NCBI RefSeq assembly: GCF_900105415.1
Contig: NZ_FNSM01000001.1
Span: 4,244,501-4,308,500 of the forward strand
DNA: 64,000 nucleotides
Source: Streptomyces sp. TLI_105
GTDB lineage: Bacteria > Actinomycetota > Actinomycetes > Streptomycetales > Streptomycetaceae
Direction of reading: 5' to 3'
Both the position numbers and the translations under genes were made by a program. This document shows, in pieces, positions 17,674-26,296 of this stretch. Under the pieces are notes generated by a model that saw only the letters and a program-made list of their open reading frames with translations, made no database searches and had not been told where the DNA came from. Numbering within the stretch: the first letter of the stretch is position 1; the number at the start of each line of letters is the position of its first letter.

Positions 17674-18114
17674 TCACGTCGACGCGGCGCGGAACCTCTC
17701 CAGGGAGGAGGCCAGGTCACGGCCCGCGCCGCCCCCGGCCGGAAGGTGCGAGAGGAGCTCCCGCTCAAGCTCCACGGCGGGCGCGAGCACGGCGTCCACC
17801 AGCTCGTCGGTGCCGCACTTCCCCAGGACCGTCCCGTTCGCGGAGACCGAGACGACCCCCTTCCGGTCACGGCGGAAGTCGAGCCGGAAAGAGGAGTCGG
17901 TCCCCACGAACGAGGCCGTCTTGCTCTCCCCGGCGAGGAGGGGCCGGAGCGAGTCCAGGAGAAGGGGCACCGAAAGGTAGATCATCATTCCCTGATCGGG
18001 GACGTGCCCCGCCGATCCCGCCGCGCCGCTCTCCCCCTCGCACAGGATGTCCCCGAGGTCGAAGTCGCTGGGTTCACCCTGGTCGGGACGGACGGTGAAC
18101 GTCATCTTGATCAC
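17674..18114 (-). CDS. Candidate immunity protein for the Rhs toxin
   Basis: 146 residues from a GTG whose first base pair set overlaps the Rhs stop in a GTGA, so the two are translationally coupled. An internal ATG three codons later (MTFTVRPDQ) is the alternative start. The protein is acidic at its N-terminus (SDFDLGDILCEGE), with a central MMIYLSVPLLLDSLRPLL segment that looks like a beta strand and helix rather than a membrane helix. It ends in a helical region (DELVDAVLAPAVELERELLSHL). No family was recognised. The immunity role is inferred from position directly after the variable Rhs tail, from small size, cytosolic character and coupling. Immunity proteins are highly variable, so lack of similarity is expected. 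Confidence 0.75.
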   Translation of the reverse strand: MIKMTFTVRPDQGEPSDFDLGDILCEGESGAAGSAGHVPDQGMMIYLSVPLLLDSLRPLLAGESKTASFVGTDSSFRLDFRRDRKGVVSVSANGTVLGKCGTDELVDAVLAPAVELERELLSHLPAGGGAGRDLASSLERFRAAST

Positions 18115-21100
18115 GGTCTGTAGCTCTTTCCTATGGGGAAGAAGGTGACGATCCGATTTCCGTCGGTGGAGTCCACGACCAGACGGTAGTTGGCCCGCAT
18201 GCCGTTCACCGTCATGCGCTTCTCGAAGGTCTGGTACTGGTTGTTCGGGTCGGAGATCCGGTTTCCCTTCTCCACCATCTTCTCCGCGGCCGCCTCGACC
18301 TGCGCGCGCGTCGTGGTGGGCGGCATGAGGTCGCCGTGTCCGCCCTTGGCCGTACCGCTGATGTGGCGTTCGTCGATGTGCCGCCACCCCTGCTTCGCGT
18401 TGCCGTCCTCCGTCCTCGGCTTGGCCCGGCACAGCGCCAGCCCGAGGGGATCGATCCACGTGTACGGGTTGGGCCCGTACCACCGCGGATTCGGGCCGCC
18501 CTCCAGTCCGATCGGATCCGGGCTCACGTAGTGCGAGACCTCGGGGTCGTAGTACCGGAAGTAGTTGTAGTGCAGCAGGGTTTCGGGATCGAAGTACTGC
18601 CCGGGAAAGCGCAGCGGGGTGTAGGCCGTGCTGTCCGAGGCCCATGTCGTCGTACCCCACAGCGTGCGACGGCTTCGCCATGCGAGCGTTCCCGACTCCT
18701 CGACCAGCTCGGTCGGGCTGCCCACCAGATCGGTGACGATGGCGAAGAACCGCTCGTCGACCGTCTCCTGAGGGGCGTCCCTTCCCGAGATGCGTTCCGT
18801 CTGGGCCAGGGGCCGGAACTCGTCGTGATCCCAGGTGAGGGTGACCGTGTGGGGAACGTCGGCGCCGAGGCTCGTCTCCTCGCACAGCGTGACGCCGTCC
18901 CAGGTGAACGTGATCTCCTCCACCGTGGTGTGCCCGTCGGCGGCGAGACGCTGCTTCGCGACACGACGGCCCAACGCGTCGTAGAGGTAACGCCACACGG
19001 TTCCGTCAGGGGTGGTCACCGACACGAGCCGGTCCTCGGCGTCCCATGCGTAGTGCCATGTGTCGGCCTTGCGCGAGAGGCGCGTCTTCCGGCGCAGTAC
19101 CGTCCGCCCCTGTGCGTCGTACTCGTAGTGGACGCCGCCGGCCCGGGACACCCGGGTACCGGAGTAGCCGCGAGCGCCGGTGGCTTCCTGGCCGGGGTGG
19201 GACCGGGGCCAGGAAGCCGTGCTCAGGTTCCCTGACGCGTCGTAGACGTACTTCTCGACCCAGTTCTCCGCGTGGACCGTCGTCACGCGTCCGACCGGGT
19301 CGAGGTCGAAGCGCCGGGGCCCGGTGAGCAGATCGTCGACGCCGACGAGGCCACCGTCCTCGCGATAGGCGTAGCCGCGCCGCTGGAGGGTCTGGCCTCC
19401 TCCGACGACCTGCTGGTGCTTGAGGCGGCCCATGGCGTCGAAGGCGTGACTGAGGGTGATGCCCTCCCCGACGTGGCGGGCCAGTTCCTGACCAGCCGCG
19501 TCGTATTCGAAGGTGAGCGTCCGCCCCGAGGTGGTGAGCGAGTTCCTGCGCCCGGCCCGGTCGTACGTCCACGTGCTGACGGCACCGGTGGGGGTTTTCC
19601 GCCCGGTGCGGCGGCCTTGCACGTCGTAGGCGAAGGCGACCGTCCGGTCATTCACGGTCTCCGACTCCAGGCGTCCGAAGCGGTCGCGCATCCGGGTGAG
19701 TGAGGCGTCGGCGCCTGTCGCCCGGGCCAGCTCGTCGAAGACGTCGTACTCGAAGGTGGTGACCGTGCCGGCGACGTCCTTGAGGACGACCTGTCCCAGT
19801 TCGTTGTGCTCGTACCGGATGCGCTGTCCGAGTCCGTTGGTCCGCGACGTGAGTCGGCCGGCCGCGTCGTACGTGTACGAGAGCGCCCGGTCGTCGAAGT
19901 CGGTCTCGTGGAGGACCCGTCCGACCGGGTCGTACGTGTAGGTCCAGTCGAGCCCCCGCGGATCGATGACCCGGGTCAGGCGCAGGTTCGAGTCGTAGTC
20001 GAACGCGTACTGCGCTCCGTCCGGATCGGTCCGGCCCGTCAGCAGGTCGAAGGCCGCGTACGTGTACCGGGTGACCCCGCCGAGGGCGTCGGTGTGGCTG
20101 ACGAGGTTGCCCTCGCCGTCGTACGTCCACCGCTGTTCGCTGCCGTCGGCGTCCAGGCGGCGTGCGAGTCTCCCCTCGACCGTCCACTCGAAGGCGGTGG
20201 TTGCCCCGAGCTCGTCCGTCACGGTCACCACTCGGCCGAACGCGTCGTGTGCGTAGCGCGTGGTCGCCCCGAGCGGGTCGGTGAACGAGACGACGAGCCC
20301 CTTCCCGTCGCACACGACGGTCGACGTGTTGCCCGCCGGGTCGGTCGTGGCGCACAGGTGTCCCGCCGCGTCGTACGCGTAGTGCGTCGTCGCTCCCGTC
20401 GGTTCGGTGAGCGTCGTACGGTTGCCGCGCGTGTCGAAGCTCTGGCGCACGGCGTTGCCGTCCGCACCGATGACGCGCACCGGGTTCCCGGCCTCGTCGT
20501 ACTCGGCCCGCGCTCTCCGTCCGTCCGAGCGCTCCACCTCGGTCGCCCGGCCGTTCTCGTCGTAGGTGACGCGGCTGACGTGACCCAGCGGATCGGTGTG
20601 GGACAGCAACCGGTTGTGCCGGTCGTGGGCGAAGCGCGTGACCGCGCCCAGGGCGTCGATCTCCGCCACGACCTGCGAGCGGTCGTTGATCAGGTGGCGT
20701 TCGGTGTGGCCCATGCCGTCGGTGACGGTCGTCACGCGGAGCCCGGTGGCCGGGTCGACGTCGTCCCAGGTGAAGGTCGATTCGAGGTGCCCGTCCGCGC
20801 CCGACTGGTACGTGCAGCGGTCCTGGGCGTCGTAGACGTAGTCGAAGCGGTGGCCGTTGGTGTCCGTCCAGGACGTGATGCGGCCGTGCTCGTCGCACGC
20901 GAAGCGGACCGGGCGGCCCGAGGAACCGGTGACCTCGGTCAGGTGGCCGTCCGTGTAGCCGTACCGCAGGATCTCCTGGTCGGATCCGTCCGGTGTCGCC
21001 CCCGCGAGGTGGAGGGCGGTCACGCGGCCCCCGTCCGTGGTGAGTTTCAGGTGGTAGCCGCCGTGGTGGACGATTGCGGTCGGGGCGCCCGTCTCGTCGT

Positions 21101-22634
21101 GCTCGAAGGCGATCCAGCGGCCGTTGCGGTCGTCGATCCGGGCAAGCAGGGCGAACGTGTCGTCGTGGTCGGCGAAGTACCGAACCGTGCCGGTGCCGGG
21201 GTCGGTGATCGTGTAGCCGTCCCCGACCCTGTCCAGCGGCCACTGCCGGCCGTGCGTGGGCATGACCGGGACGCCGGGGGCCGGGTGCGGGTAGGCGAGG
21301 AGGCTGCCCTCGTCGCAGCTGAAGACCAGGCCCTCCGCGTCGATCTCAAGCCGTTGATCGAGGGTCGACGACCACGCCGGTCCGAACCAGCGGCCCGAGC
21401 GGCGAGAGGAGTCGAAGGTGCGCCGGAAGACGACCGGCAGCGAGCCGGGCAGGGTGATGTCCGTCTGGGGGAGCAGCATCCGGCCCGTCGCGATGTCGAC
21501 CGGGTCTTTCTTGCAGACCGTCTCGTCGGTCGTCTTGCCGTTGCCGTCCGGGTTCTTCGCATGGTCCCCACGGCTGCCGGGCGGCCTCTTCCCGCCGGGC
21601 AAGTGCTTGGTTCCGTTCAGACCGACCCGGAGGCCGCTGCGGAGGGCGCCCACCCCCTTGGTGCCGATGAGCTCGGGCACGAGCCGGCCGAGGAACTCCG
21701 ACGGGTCGCCCTTCGCCGCGTCCCAGGCGTTCTTCAGCGCCCGGTCCGGGTTCGCCGCCGTGGACACCAGGCCCGCGAGCGTCATGTTGACGCCCTTGTA
21801 GTACTCCGCCGGGTGGGTCAGGTTGTACGGATCGGTCGGGTTCACCGAGCGGACGAAGTTGAGCAGGCCGGCCGTGCCCTTGACGATGCCGCCGCCGAAG
21901 TGGGCCAGCTCGAAGCCCTGCCCCATGGCGTGGTCCATCAGCTCCAGCTTGACCCTCTCGCGGCCCGCCGGCTCCTGCGGCGCGTGGGCGAGGGCGGCGC
22001 CGACGGCCGCCTTGGCGGCGTCCCCGGCCTCGTCGCGTCCTTTGCGGGCGTCGCTGAGGATCTCCCGGGCGCGCTGCCGCTTGGCCTTGCCGGGATCGGA
22101 GAACTCGCCGGGGTCGGGTAGCGGACTGTCGCTGTTGCGCGCCGCGTTGTAGGCGTCGACCTTCTGGTTGTACCTGTCGGCCGCCGTCTTGGAGTCCTTG
22201 TCGCCCTCCTTGTAGAGCGCTATCGCCTCGCGTGCCTTGGCCTGGGCGCTCACGACCGCCTTGGAGTAAGTCTCCAGGGCCTGGGCGGCGCTCTCCATGG
22301 CGTCGGCGGCATGCAGCCAGTCCGTCGGCAGCGTCTGGAACTTCTCCCGGAAGGTGTCGGCCGCCTCGCCCTTCCAGTGGCCGGAGTCCAGCTTCCGCAT
22401 CCCGCTGCCGACCAGGTCGAACGCCTTCTGGAAGTCACGGAGGTTCTTCACCGCCTCGGCGATCTCCTCCGGCTTGCCGTGGATCAGCTCGTCCGCTTCC
22501 TCGGTCTGCCCGAGCTGCTGTTCCCCGACCGTCGCGCCGAGCGAGGAGGCTGTGTCGTCGCCCCAGTCCTCGACCGCGTCCGCCCAGTCGTGTGCCCCGA
22601 CCTTGTCCAGGGCCTGCCCGGTCTTGTCGGTCAC
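18111..22634 (-). CDS. Rhs-repeat polymorphic toxin with T7SS-type N-terminus
   Basis: 1507 residues as an intact frame from GTG. Residues 1-250 are helical and T7SS/WXG-like (WADAVEDWGDDTASSLGATVGEQQLGQT, LDSGHWKGEAADTFREKFQTLP). DUF6531 follows at about 370-450 (DPVDIATGRMLLPQTDITLPGSLPVVFRRTF). About 20 RHS/YD repeats then form a shell to residue 1400, and the Rhs core end has YFDPETLLHYNYFRYYDPEVSHYVSPDPIGL and WIDPLGLALC. The last 105 residues are the variable toxin (motif GWRHIDERHISG). The true N-terminus probably begins at ATG 22731, overlapping the upstream stop as TGATG, but a run of eight Gs puts that ATG one base out of frame. With seven Gs the product gains 32 residues (MVDWGGLVDKGIDKIGEG opening), which is the usual family start. 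It may be phase-variable, inactivated or mis-sequenced. Confidence 0.9.
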   Translation of the reverse strand: MTDKTGQALDKVGAHDWADAVEDWGDDTASSLGATVGEQQLGQTEEADELIHGKPEEIAEAVKNLRDFQKAFDLVGSGMRKLDSGHWKGEAADTFREKFQTLPTDWLHAADAMESAAQALETYSKAVVSAQAKAREAIALYKEGDKDSKTAADRYNQKVDAYNAARNSDSPLPDPGEFSDPGKAKRQRAREILSDARKGRDEAGDAAKAAVGAALAHAPQEPAGRERVKLELMDHAMGQGFELAHFGGGIVKGTAGLLNFVRSVNPTDPYNLTHPAEYYKGVNMTLAGLVSTAANPDRALKNAWDAAKGDPSEFLGRLVPELIGTKGVGALRSGLRVGLNGTKHLPGGKRPPGSRGDHAKNPDGNGKTTDETVCKKDPVDIATGRMLLPQTDITLPGSLPVVFRRTFDSSRRSGRWFGPAWSSTLDQRLEIDAEGLVFSCDEGSLLAYPHPAPGVPVMPTHGRQWPLDRVGDGYTITDPGTGTVRYFADHDDTFALLARIDDRNGRWIAFEHDETGAPTAIVHHGGYHLKLTTDGGRVTALHLAGATPDGSDQEILRYGYTDGHLTEVTGSSGRPVRFACDEHGRITSWTDTNGHRFDYVYDAQDRCTYQSGADGHLESTFTWDDVDPATGLRVTTVTDGMGHTERHLINDRSQVVAEIDALGAVTRFAHDRHNRLLSHTDPLGHVSRVTYDENGRATEVERSDGRRARAEYDEAGNPVRVIGADGNAVRQSFDTRGNRTTLTEPTGATTHYAYDAAGHLCATTDPAGNTSTVVCDGKGLVVSFTDPLGATTRYAHDAFGRVVTVTDELGATTAFEWTVEGRLARRLDADGSEQRWTYDGEGNLVSHTDALGGVTRYTYAAFDLLTGRTDPDGAQYAFDYDSNLRLTRVIDPRGLDWTYTYDPVGRVLHETDFDDRALSYTYDAAGRLTSRTNGLGQRIRYEHNELGQVVLKDVAGTVTTFEYDVFDELARATGADASLTRMRDRFGRLESETVNDRTVAFAYDVQGRRTGRKTPTGAVSTWTYDRAGRRNSLTTSGRTLTFEYDAAGQELARHVGEGITLSHAFDAMGRLKHQQVVGGGQTLQRRGYAYREDGGLVGVDDLLTGPRRFDLDPVGRVTTVHAENWVEKYVYDASGNLSTASWPRSHPGQEATGARGYSGTRVSRAGGVHYEYDAQGRTVLRRKTRLSRKADTWHYAWDAEDRLVSVTTPDGTVWRYLYDALGRRVAKQRLAADGHTTVEEITFTWDGVTLCEETSLGADVPHTVTLTWDHDEFRPLAQTERISGRDAPQETVDERFFAIVTDLVGSPTELVEESGTLAWRSRRTLWGTTTWASDSTAYTPLRFPGQYFDPETLLHYNYFRYYDPEVSHYVSPDPIGLEGGPNPRWYGPNPYTWIDPLGLALCRAKPRTEDGNAKQGWRHIDERHISGTAKGGHGDLMPPTTTRAQVEAAAEKMVEKGNRISDPNNQYQTFEKRMTVNGMRANYRLVVDSTDGNRIVTFFPIGKSYRP

Positions 22635-22713
22635 ATAGTCGACGCCTTCACCGACGAGCTCCTTGCCCTTGTCGATGCCTTCGCCGATCTTGTCGATCCC
22701 CTTGTCGACCAGA

Positions 22714-22721
22714 CCCCCCCC
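22714..22721. other. G8/C8 homopolymer that shifts the Rhs frame
   Basis: Eight consecutive C on the plus strand (G on the coding strand), 8 codon bases after the ATG at 22731. Reading from that ATG hits a stop after about 27 codons. One base fewer would join it to the 1507-residue Rhs frame. Confidence 0.85.
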
Positions 22722-22730
22722 AGTCCACCA

Positions 22731-23378
22731 TCAGCGGTTCTCCCCCCAGCGCGGCTGCTCGGCCTGTTCGACGGTCGCCTCGTCCGGGTCGAGGTCGTCC
22801 TTGAGCTCCTCGTCCATGCGGTCACGCGTCGCGGCGTCGAGCAGCCCCGAACGCTCCATGGAGTCCAGCTGCGCGTCCATGACGTCGTAGCCGGTGTTCT
22901 TCCAGGTCTGCTTCACCTCCTCGTGGGCCTCGCTGAACGAGTCGCCGCTCCAGTCGGCGTTGTCCCACATGTGCTGGTCGCGGATGGCGTCCCAGCGCAT
23001 TCCCTTGACTTCGTCCTCGGACAGATGCGGGTTGCCGTTGAGGGAGTTGACCCCGATCTTGATCGAGTCCTTGATGTACTGCTCCTGCTCGGCGAAGGAG
23101 CCTGCCGACAGGCCGACGCCCTGGGCGAACCCGTTGCCCCGCATGGCCAGGGCTCGGACGCCCCACTCCCACCGGTTGCAGAACGTCTCGAACTCCGACG
23201 TCAGGCCGCCGTGCCCCAACTCCATCCCGGACAGGACCAAGTCGGAGAAGCCGCGACCCGTCGCCGCCTGTCCGGTCATGCCGAGCTCCTTCAGCTCGGC
23301 GTGCGCCAGGTCGATGCCCTTCGCTATCTCCGTCAGTGCCGCCGTCGGCGCCGCCAGATCCGGCTCGTCCCCACTCAT
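22731..23378 (-). CDS. Helical partner protein of the Rhs cassette
   Basis: 215 residues, third from the end of the four-gene cassette. It overlaps the SseB-like gene by ATGA upstream and the natural Rhs start by TGATG downstream, so all are coupled. The protein is mainly helical and acidic, with GFSDLVLSGMELGHGGLTSEFETFCNRWEWGVRALAMRGN, a length and layout like WXG/ESX-related two-helix proteins, and an acidic tail (EELKDDLDPDEATVEQAEQ). There is no signal peptide. Such proteins precede T7SS-signal Rhs genes in many Streptomyces and may act as secretion partner or adaptor; this is inference from context. Confidence 0.82.
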   Translation of the reverse strand: MSGDEPDLAAPTAALTEIAKGIDLAHAELKELGMTGQAATGRGFSDLVLSGMELGHGGLTSEFETFCNRWEWGVRALAMRGNGFAQGVGLSAGSFAEQEQYIKDSIKIGVNSLNGNPHLSEDEVKGMRWDAIRDQHMWDNADWSGDSFSEAHEEVKQTWKNTGYDVMDAQLDSMERSGLLDAATRDRMDEELKDDLDPDEATVEQAEQPRWGENR

Positions 23379-23929
23379 CGCGTCCCCGTTCCCCCGAGAT
23401 CCACCGCCACCGCGTCCGGCACGATCCCCGCCACCGGCGGAAAGAGCGCCCCGTCAGTACTGCCTGCGTCCAGCGCGACCCCACCCGGACCGGGCAGCAT
23501 CGGCACCATCACGTCAAGGAGCCGCGCGCCCAGGACCGTCCGGTACGTCCATTCCCGTTCCGACTCTCCCCGTGCCGCCGCGAACCGCGCCAGCGCGTCC
23601 TCGTCCGAGAACGCGCAGATCCACCGCACCCCGTTGAAGTCCGCCGTCCACAGACTGTCCTGCTCGTCGAACGGCACCAGCACGGCGGTGCGCCGGAATT
23701 CACCGAGCAACTGCGCAAACTCCCGTTGTGCCTCCCCGAGCACGTCATCGGACACGGCAGGTACGGGCAGCCCCTCTGCAACCCCCCCTGCCTCCGCAGC
23801 GACATGTGCGGGCGGCTCCTCCGGAACGGCTGCGGTATCCGTCGGTGCCGCCTCGACCGGCGCTTCCGCCAACTCCGCCAGCCTCGAAAACGGCTGAATC
23901 CCCGGTACTTCGTCCCCGTTGTCACTCAC
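23375..23929 (-). CDS. SseB-like protein heading the Rhs cassette
   Basis: 184 residues. The first 70 residues are a Pro/Ala/Glu-rich, probably disordered stretch (EAPVEAAPTDTAAVPEEPPAHVAAEAGG). The rest resembles the SseB N-terminal domain: EFAQLLGEFRRTAVLVPFDEQDSLWTADFNGVRWICAFSDEDALARFAAARGESEREWTYRTVLGARLLDVMVP. It is first in the operon, with an ATGA overlap into the next gene. The same SseB fold recurs at 9441-9947 beside the DUF1023 cassette, linking the two loci. Role in toxin loading or secretion is possible but not shown. Confidence 0.82.
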   Translation of the reverse strand: MSDNGDEVPGIQPFSRLAELAEAPVEAAPTDTAAVPEEPPAHVAAEAGGVAEGLPVPAVSDDVLGEAQREFAQLLGEFRRTAVLVPFDEQDSLWTADFNGVRWICAFSDEDALARFAAARGESEREWTYRTVLGARLLDVMVPMLPGPGGVALDAGSTDGALFPPVAGIVPDAVAVDLGGTGTR

Positions 23930-24173
23930 CCCGGCATGCTGTCACGCATCATTTCGCACGAGCAACGAACATGAGGTCCATTTCAGGCCGTGTGTGCGAT
24001 CCCTGTTCGCCCGGTTCAGGACTCCGCCGGCACCCTCCGCAGTTCCGGAGGGGACCGGCTCCGGGGAGTCGGCGAAGAATTTTTCCGGTGGCCGTCACAC
24101 ACCTCGCCCCGGCTCCGTCAGTGCAGTGTCCGGCTCGGTCGAGGCGGACACGGGAAAGACCTGAGGAGCCGAG

Positions 24174-24527
24174 ATGTTCGCCGAGATGTCCACCACCGCC
24201 ATCGTCGTCACCGCCGTCGCCGCGTTCATGGCCGGGTTCTCCGGGGTGTCGATCTTCGCCAAGGCCAAGTTCGTCGTCGAGCCGCTGGCCGAGTACGGCG
24301 TGCCGCGGGCCTGGTGGAACTGGCTGGGGGCCGCCAAGGTCGCCGGGGGCGCCGGGCTCGTCGTCGGGTTCTACGTCCCCGTCATCGGCACCCTCGCCGC
24401 GATCGGGCTCATCCTGTACTTCACCGGAGCGGTGATCACCGTGCTGCGGGCCCGCGCCTACGGCCACGCCCCCTTCCCGCTCGTCTACATGGCTCCCGCC
24501 GTCGCCGCCCTGGTCCTGACCTGGTGA
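24174..24527 (+). CDS. DoxX-like membrane protein
   Basis: 117 residues with four predicted membrane helices: STTAIVVTAVAAFMAGFSGVSIF, a WWNWLGAAKVAGGAGLVVGFY helix, PVIGTLAAIGLILYFTGAVITVL, and a C-terminal MAPAVAALVLTW. This matches DoxX-like family proteins, small quinol or thiosulfate-linked membrane proteins of poorly known role in actinobacteria. GAGGAG lies 9 bases before the ATG. It is divergent from the Rhs cassette (244 bases between, in which I see no gene) and convergent with metG across a shared terminator. A second, related DoxX gene is at 61422-61769. Confidence 0.9.
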   Translation: MFAEMSTTAIVVTAVAAFMAGFSGVSIFAKAKFVVEPLAEYGVPRAWWNWLGAAKVAGGAGLVVGFYVPVIGTLAAIGLILYFTGAVITVLRARAYGHAPFPLVYMAPAVAALVLTW

Positions 24528-24542
24528 CCCCCCGTACGAGAA

Positions 24543-24580
24543 AGGCCGCCGCCCCGGATCCATGCCGGGACGGCGGCCTT
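24543..24580 (+). terminator. Terminator between DoxX and metG (convergent)
   Basis: Stem GGCCGCCG-C-CCCGG / CCGGG-A-CGGCGGCC with loop ATCCATG and TTCTT following. Symmetric enough to serve both convergent genes. Confidence 0.85.
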
Positions 24581-24613
24581 CTTCGTGCGTCAGCACGTCA
24601 GTACGTCAGTACC

Positions 24614-26221
24614 TCAGTCCTTCTTCGGGTCCTCCAGGCGCGGGAACAGCACCGCGCCCTTCGTCACCGTCGCACCGGCCGGGAGCTGCCCCCACATGCC
24701 CGAGGACTGGACCGGCTGCTCGGCCAGGGCGCCCAGGGACGCCTCGGCGCCCAGGGACTCCCAGAGGGCCTGCGAGGTCTCCGGCATGATCGGGTTGAGG
24801 AGGACGGCGACGGCGCGGAGGGACTCGGCGGCCGTGTAGAGGATCGTCGCCAGGCGGGCCTTGCCCTCCGGCGAGTCGTCCTTCGCGACCTTCCACGGCT
24901 CCTGCTCCGTGATGTAGCCGTTGACCTGCTTCACGAAGTCGAAGATCGCCAGGATGCCGGCCTGGAAGTCCAGCTCCTCGCCGATCTTCGCGTCGGCCGT
25001 CGCGACGGCCTTGGCCAGGCCCTCGTGGATCGCCTTCTCCGCGTCGCCGTCGGCCGTCGACGCCGGCAGCTCACCGCCGAAGTACTTGCCGACCATCGCC
25101 GCCACGCGGGACGCGAGGTTGCCGTAGTCGTTCGCCAGCTCGGACGTGTAGCGGGCGGTGAAGTCCTCCCACGAGAACGAGCCGTCGCTGCCGAAGGCGA
25201 TCGCCCGAAGGAAGTACCAGCGGTACGCGTCCACGCCGAAGTGCGAGGTCAGGTCCTGCGGCTTGATGCCCGTCAGGTTCGACTTCGACATCTTCTCGCC
25301 GCCGACCATCAGCCAGCCGTTGGCCGCGACCCGGCCCGGGACGGGCAGGCCCTGCGCCATCAGCATCGCCGGCCAGATCACCGCGTGGAACCGCAGGATG
25401 TCCTTGCCGACCAGGTGCACGTTCGCCGGGAACGTCTCGTCGAACTTCGCCGGGTTCTCGTTGTAGCCGACGGCCGTCGCGTAGTTCAGGAGCGCGTCGA
25501 CCCACACGTAGATGACGTGCTTCTCGTCCCACGGGATCGGGATGCCCCAGTCGAACGTCGAGCGCGAGATCGAGAGGTCCTGAAGGCCCTGCTTGACGAA
25601 GTTCACGACCTCGTTGCGGGCCGACTCCGGCTGGATGAAGCCCGGGTTCGCCTCGTAGAACTCCAGCAGCTTCGGGCCGTACTCGCTCAGCTTGAAGAAG
25701 TAGTTCTCCTCCTTGAGGATCTCCACCGGCTTCTTGTGGATCGGGCACAGCTTGGTGCCGTCCTCCGCCTCGATGAGGTCGCCCGGGAGCTTGTACTCCT
25801 CGCAGCCCACGCAGTACGGGCCTTCGTACCCGCCCTTGTAGATCTCGTCCTTGTCGTACAGGTCCTGCACGAACTCCTGGACGCGGTCCGTGTGACGCTT
25901 CTGCGTGGTGCGGATGAAGTCGTCGTTCGCGATGTTCAGGTGCTCCCAGAGGGGCTTCCACGCCTCCTCGACGAGCTTGTCGCACCAGGCCTGGGGCGTG
26001 ACGTTGTTCGCCTCGGCCGTGCGCATGATCTTCTGACCGTGCTCGTCCGTGCCGGTGAGGAACCACACCTTCTCGCCGCGCTGACGGTGCCAGCGCGTGA
26101 GCACGTCGCCTGCGACGGTCGTGTAGGCGTGGCCCAGGTGAGGAGCGTCGTTGACGTAGTAGATGGGGGTCGTGACGTAGTACGCCTTCGCCCCCTGCTT
26201 CTCGGATCCAGTGGCCGCCAT
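24614..26221 (-). CDS. metG: Methionyl-tRNA synthetase
   Basis: 535 residues from the ATG chosen (MAATGSEKQ), which has AGGA at 10 bases; the frame is open 11 codons further but without a ribosome binding site. It charges tRNA-Met in the cytosol. The class I signature appears as PHLGHAYTT near the N-terminus, and the KMSKS loop as GGEKMSKSNLTG. A zinc-type knuckle lies in the connective peptide (YCVGCEEYKLPGDL, then CPIHKKP). The catalytic core is followed by an anticodon-binding helical domain to the end; no tRNA-binding EMAP tail. It is monocistronic, divergent from the two-component system by 75 bases. Confidence 0.97.
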   Translation of the reverse strand: MAATGSEKQGAKAYYVTTPIYYVNDAPHLGHAYTTVAGDVLTRWHRQRGEKVWFLTGTDEHGQKIMRTAEANNVTPQAWCDKLVEEAWKPLWEHLNIANDDFIRTTQKRHTDRVQEFVQDLYDKDEIYKGGYEGPYCVGCEEYKLPGDLIEAEDGTKLCPIHKKPVEILKEENYFFKLSEYGPKLLEFYEANPGFIQPESARNEVVNFVKQGLQDLSISRSTFDWGIPIPWDEKHVIYVWVDALLNYATAVGYNENPAKFDETFPANVHLVGKDILRFHAVIWPAMLMAQGLPVPGRVAANGWLMVGGEKMSKSNLTGIKPQDLTSHFGVDAYRWYFLRAIAFGSDGSFSWEDFTARYTSELANDYGNLASRVAAMVGKYFGGELPASTADGDAEKAIHEGLAKAVATADAKIGEELDFQAGILAIFDFVKQVNGYITEQEPWKVAKDDSPEGKARLATILYTAAESLRAVAVLLNPIMPETSQALWESLGAEASLGALAEQPVQSSGMWGQLPAGATVTKGAVLFPRLEDPKKD

Positions 26222-26296
26222 GGTCGAAATCCTAACCGTCGTACGAAGATCCACTCACATCGATAAGCGGGGGGAGGACGGGGGAGTATGTGCGAC

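Noticed and set aside
19806..22121. 771-codon plus-strand frame inside the Rhs gene
   Set aside because: Repetitive Val/Arg/Gly pattern is the antisense of the YD repeats.
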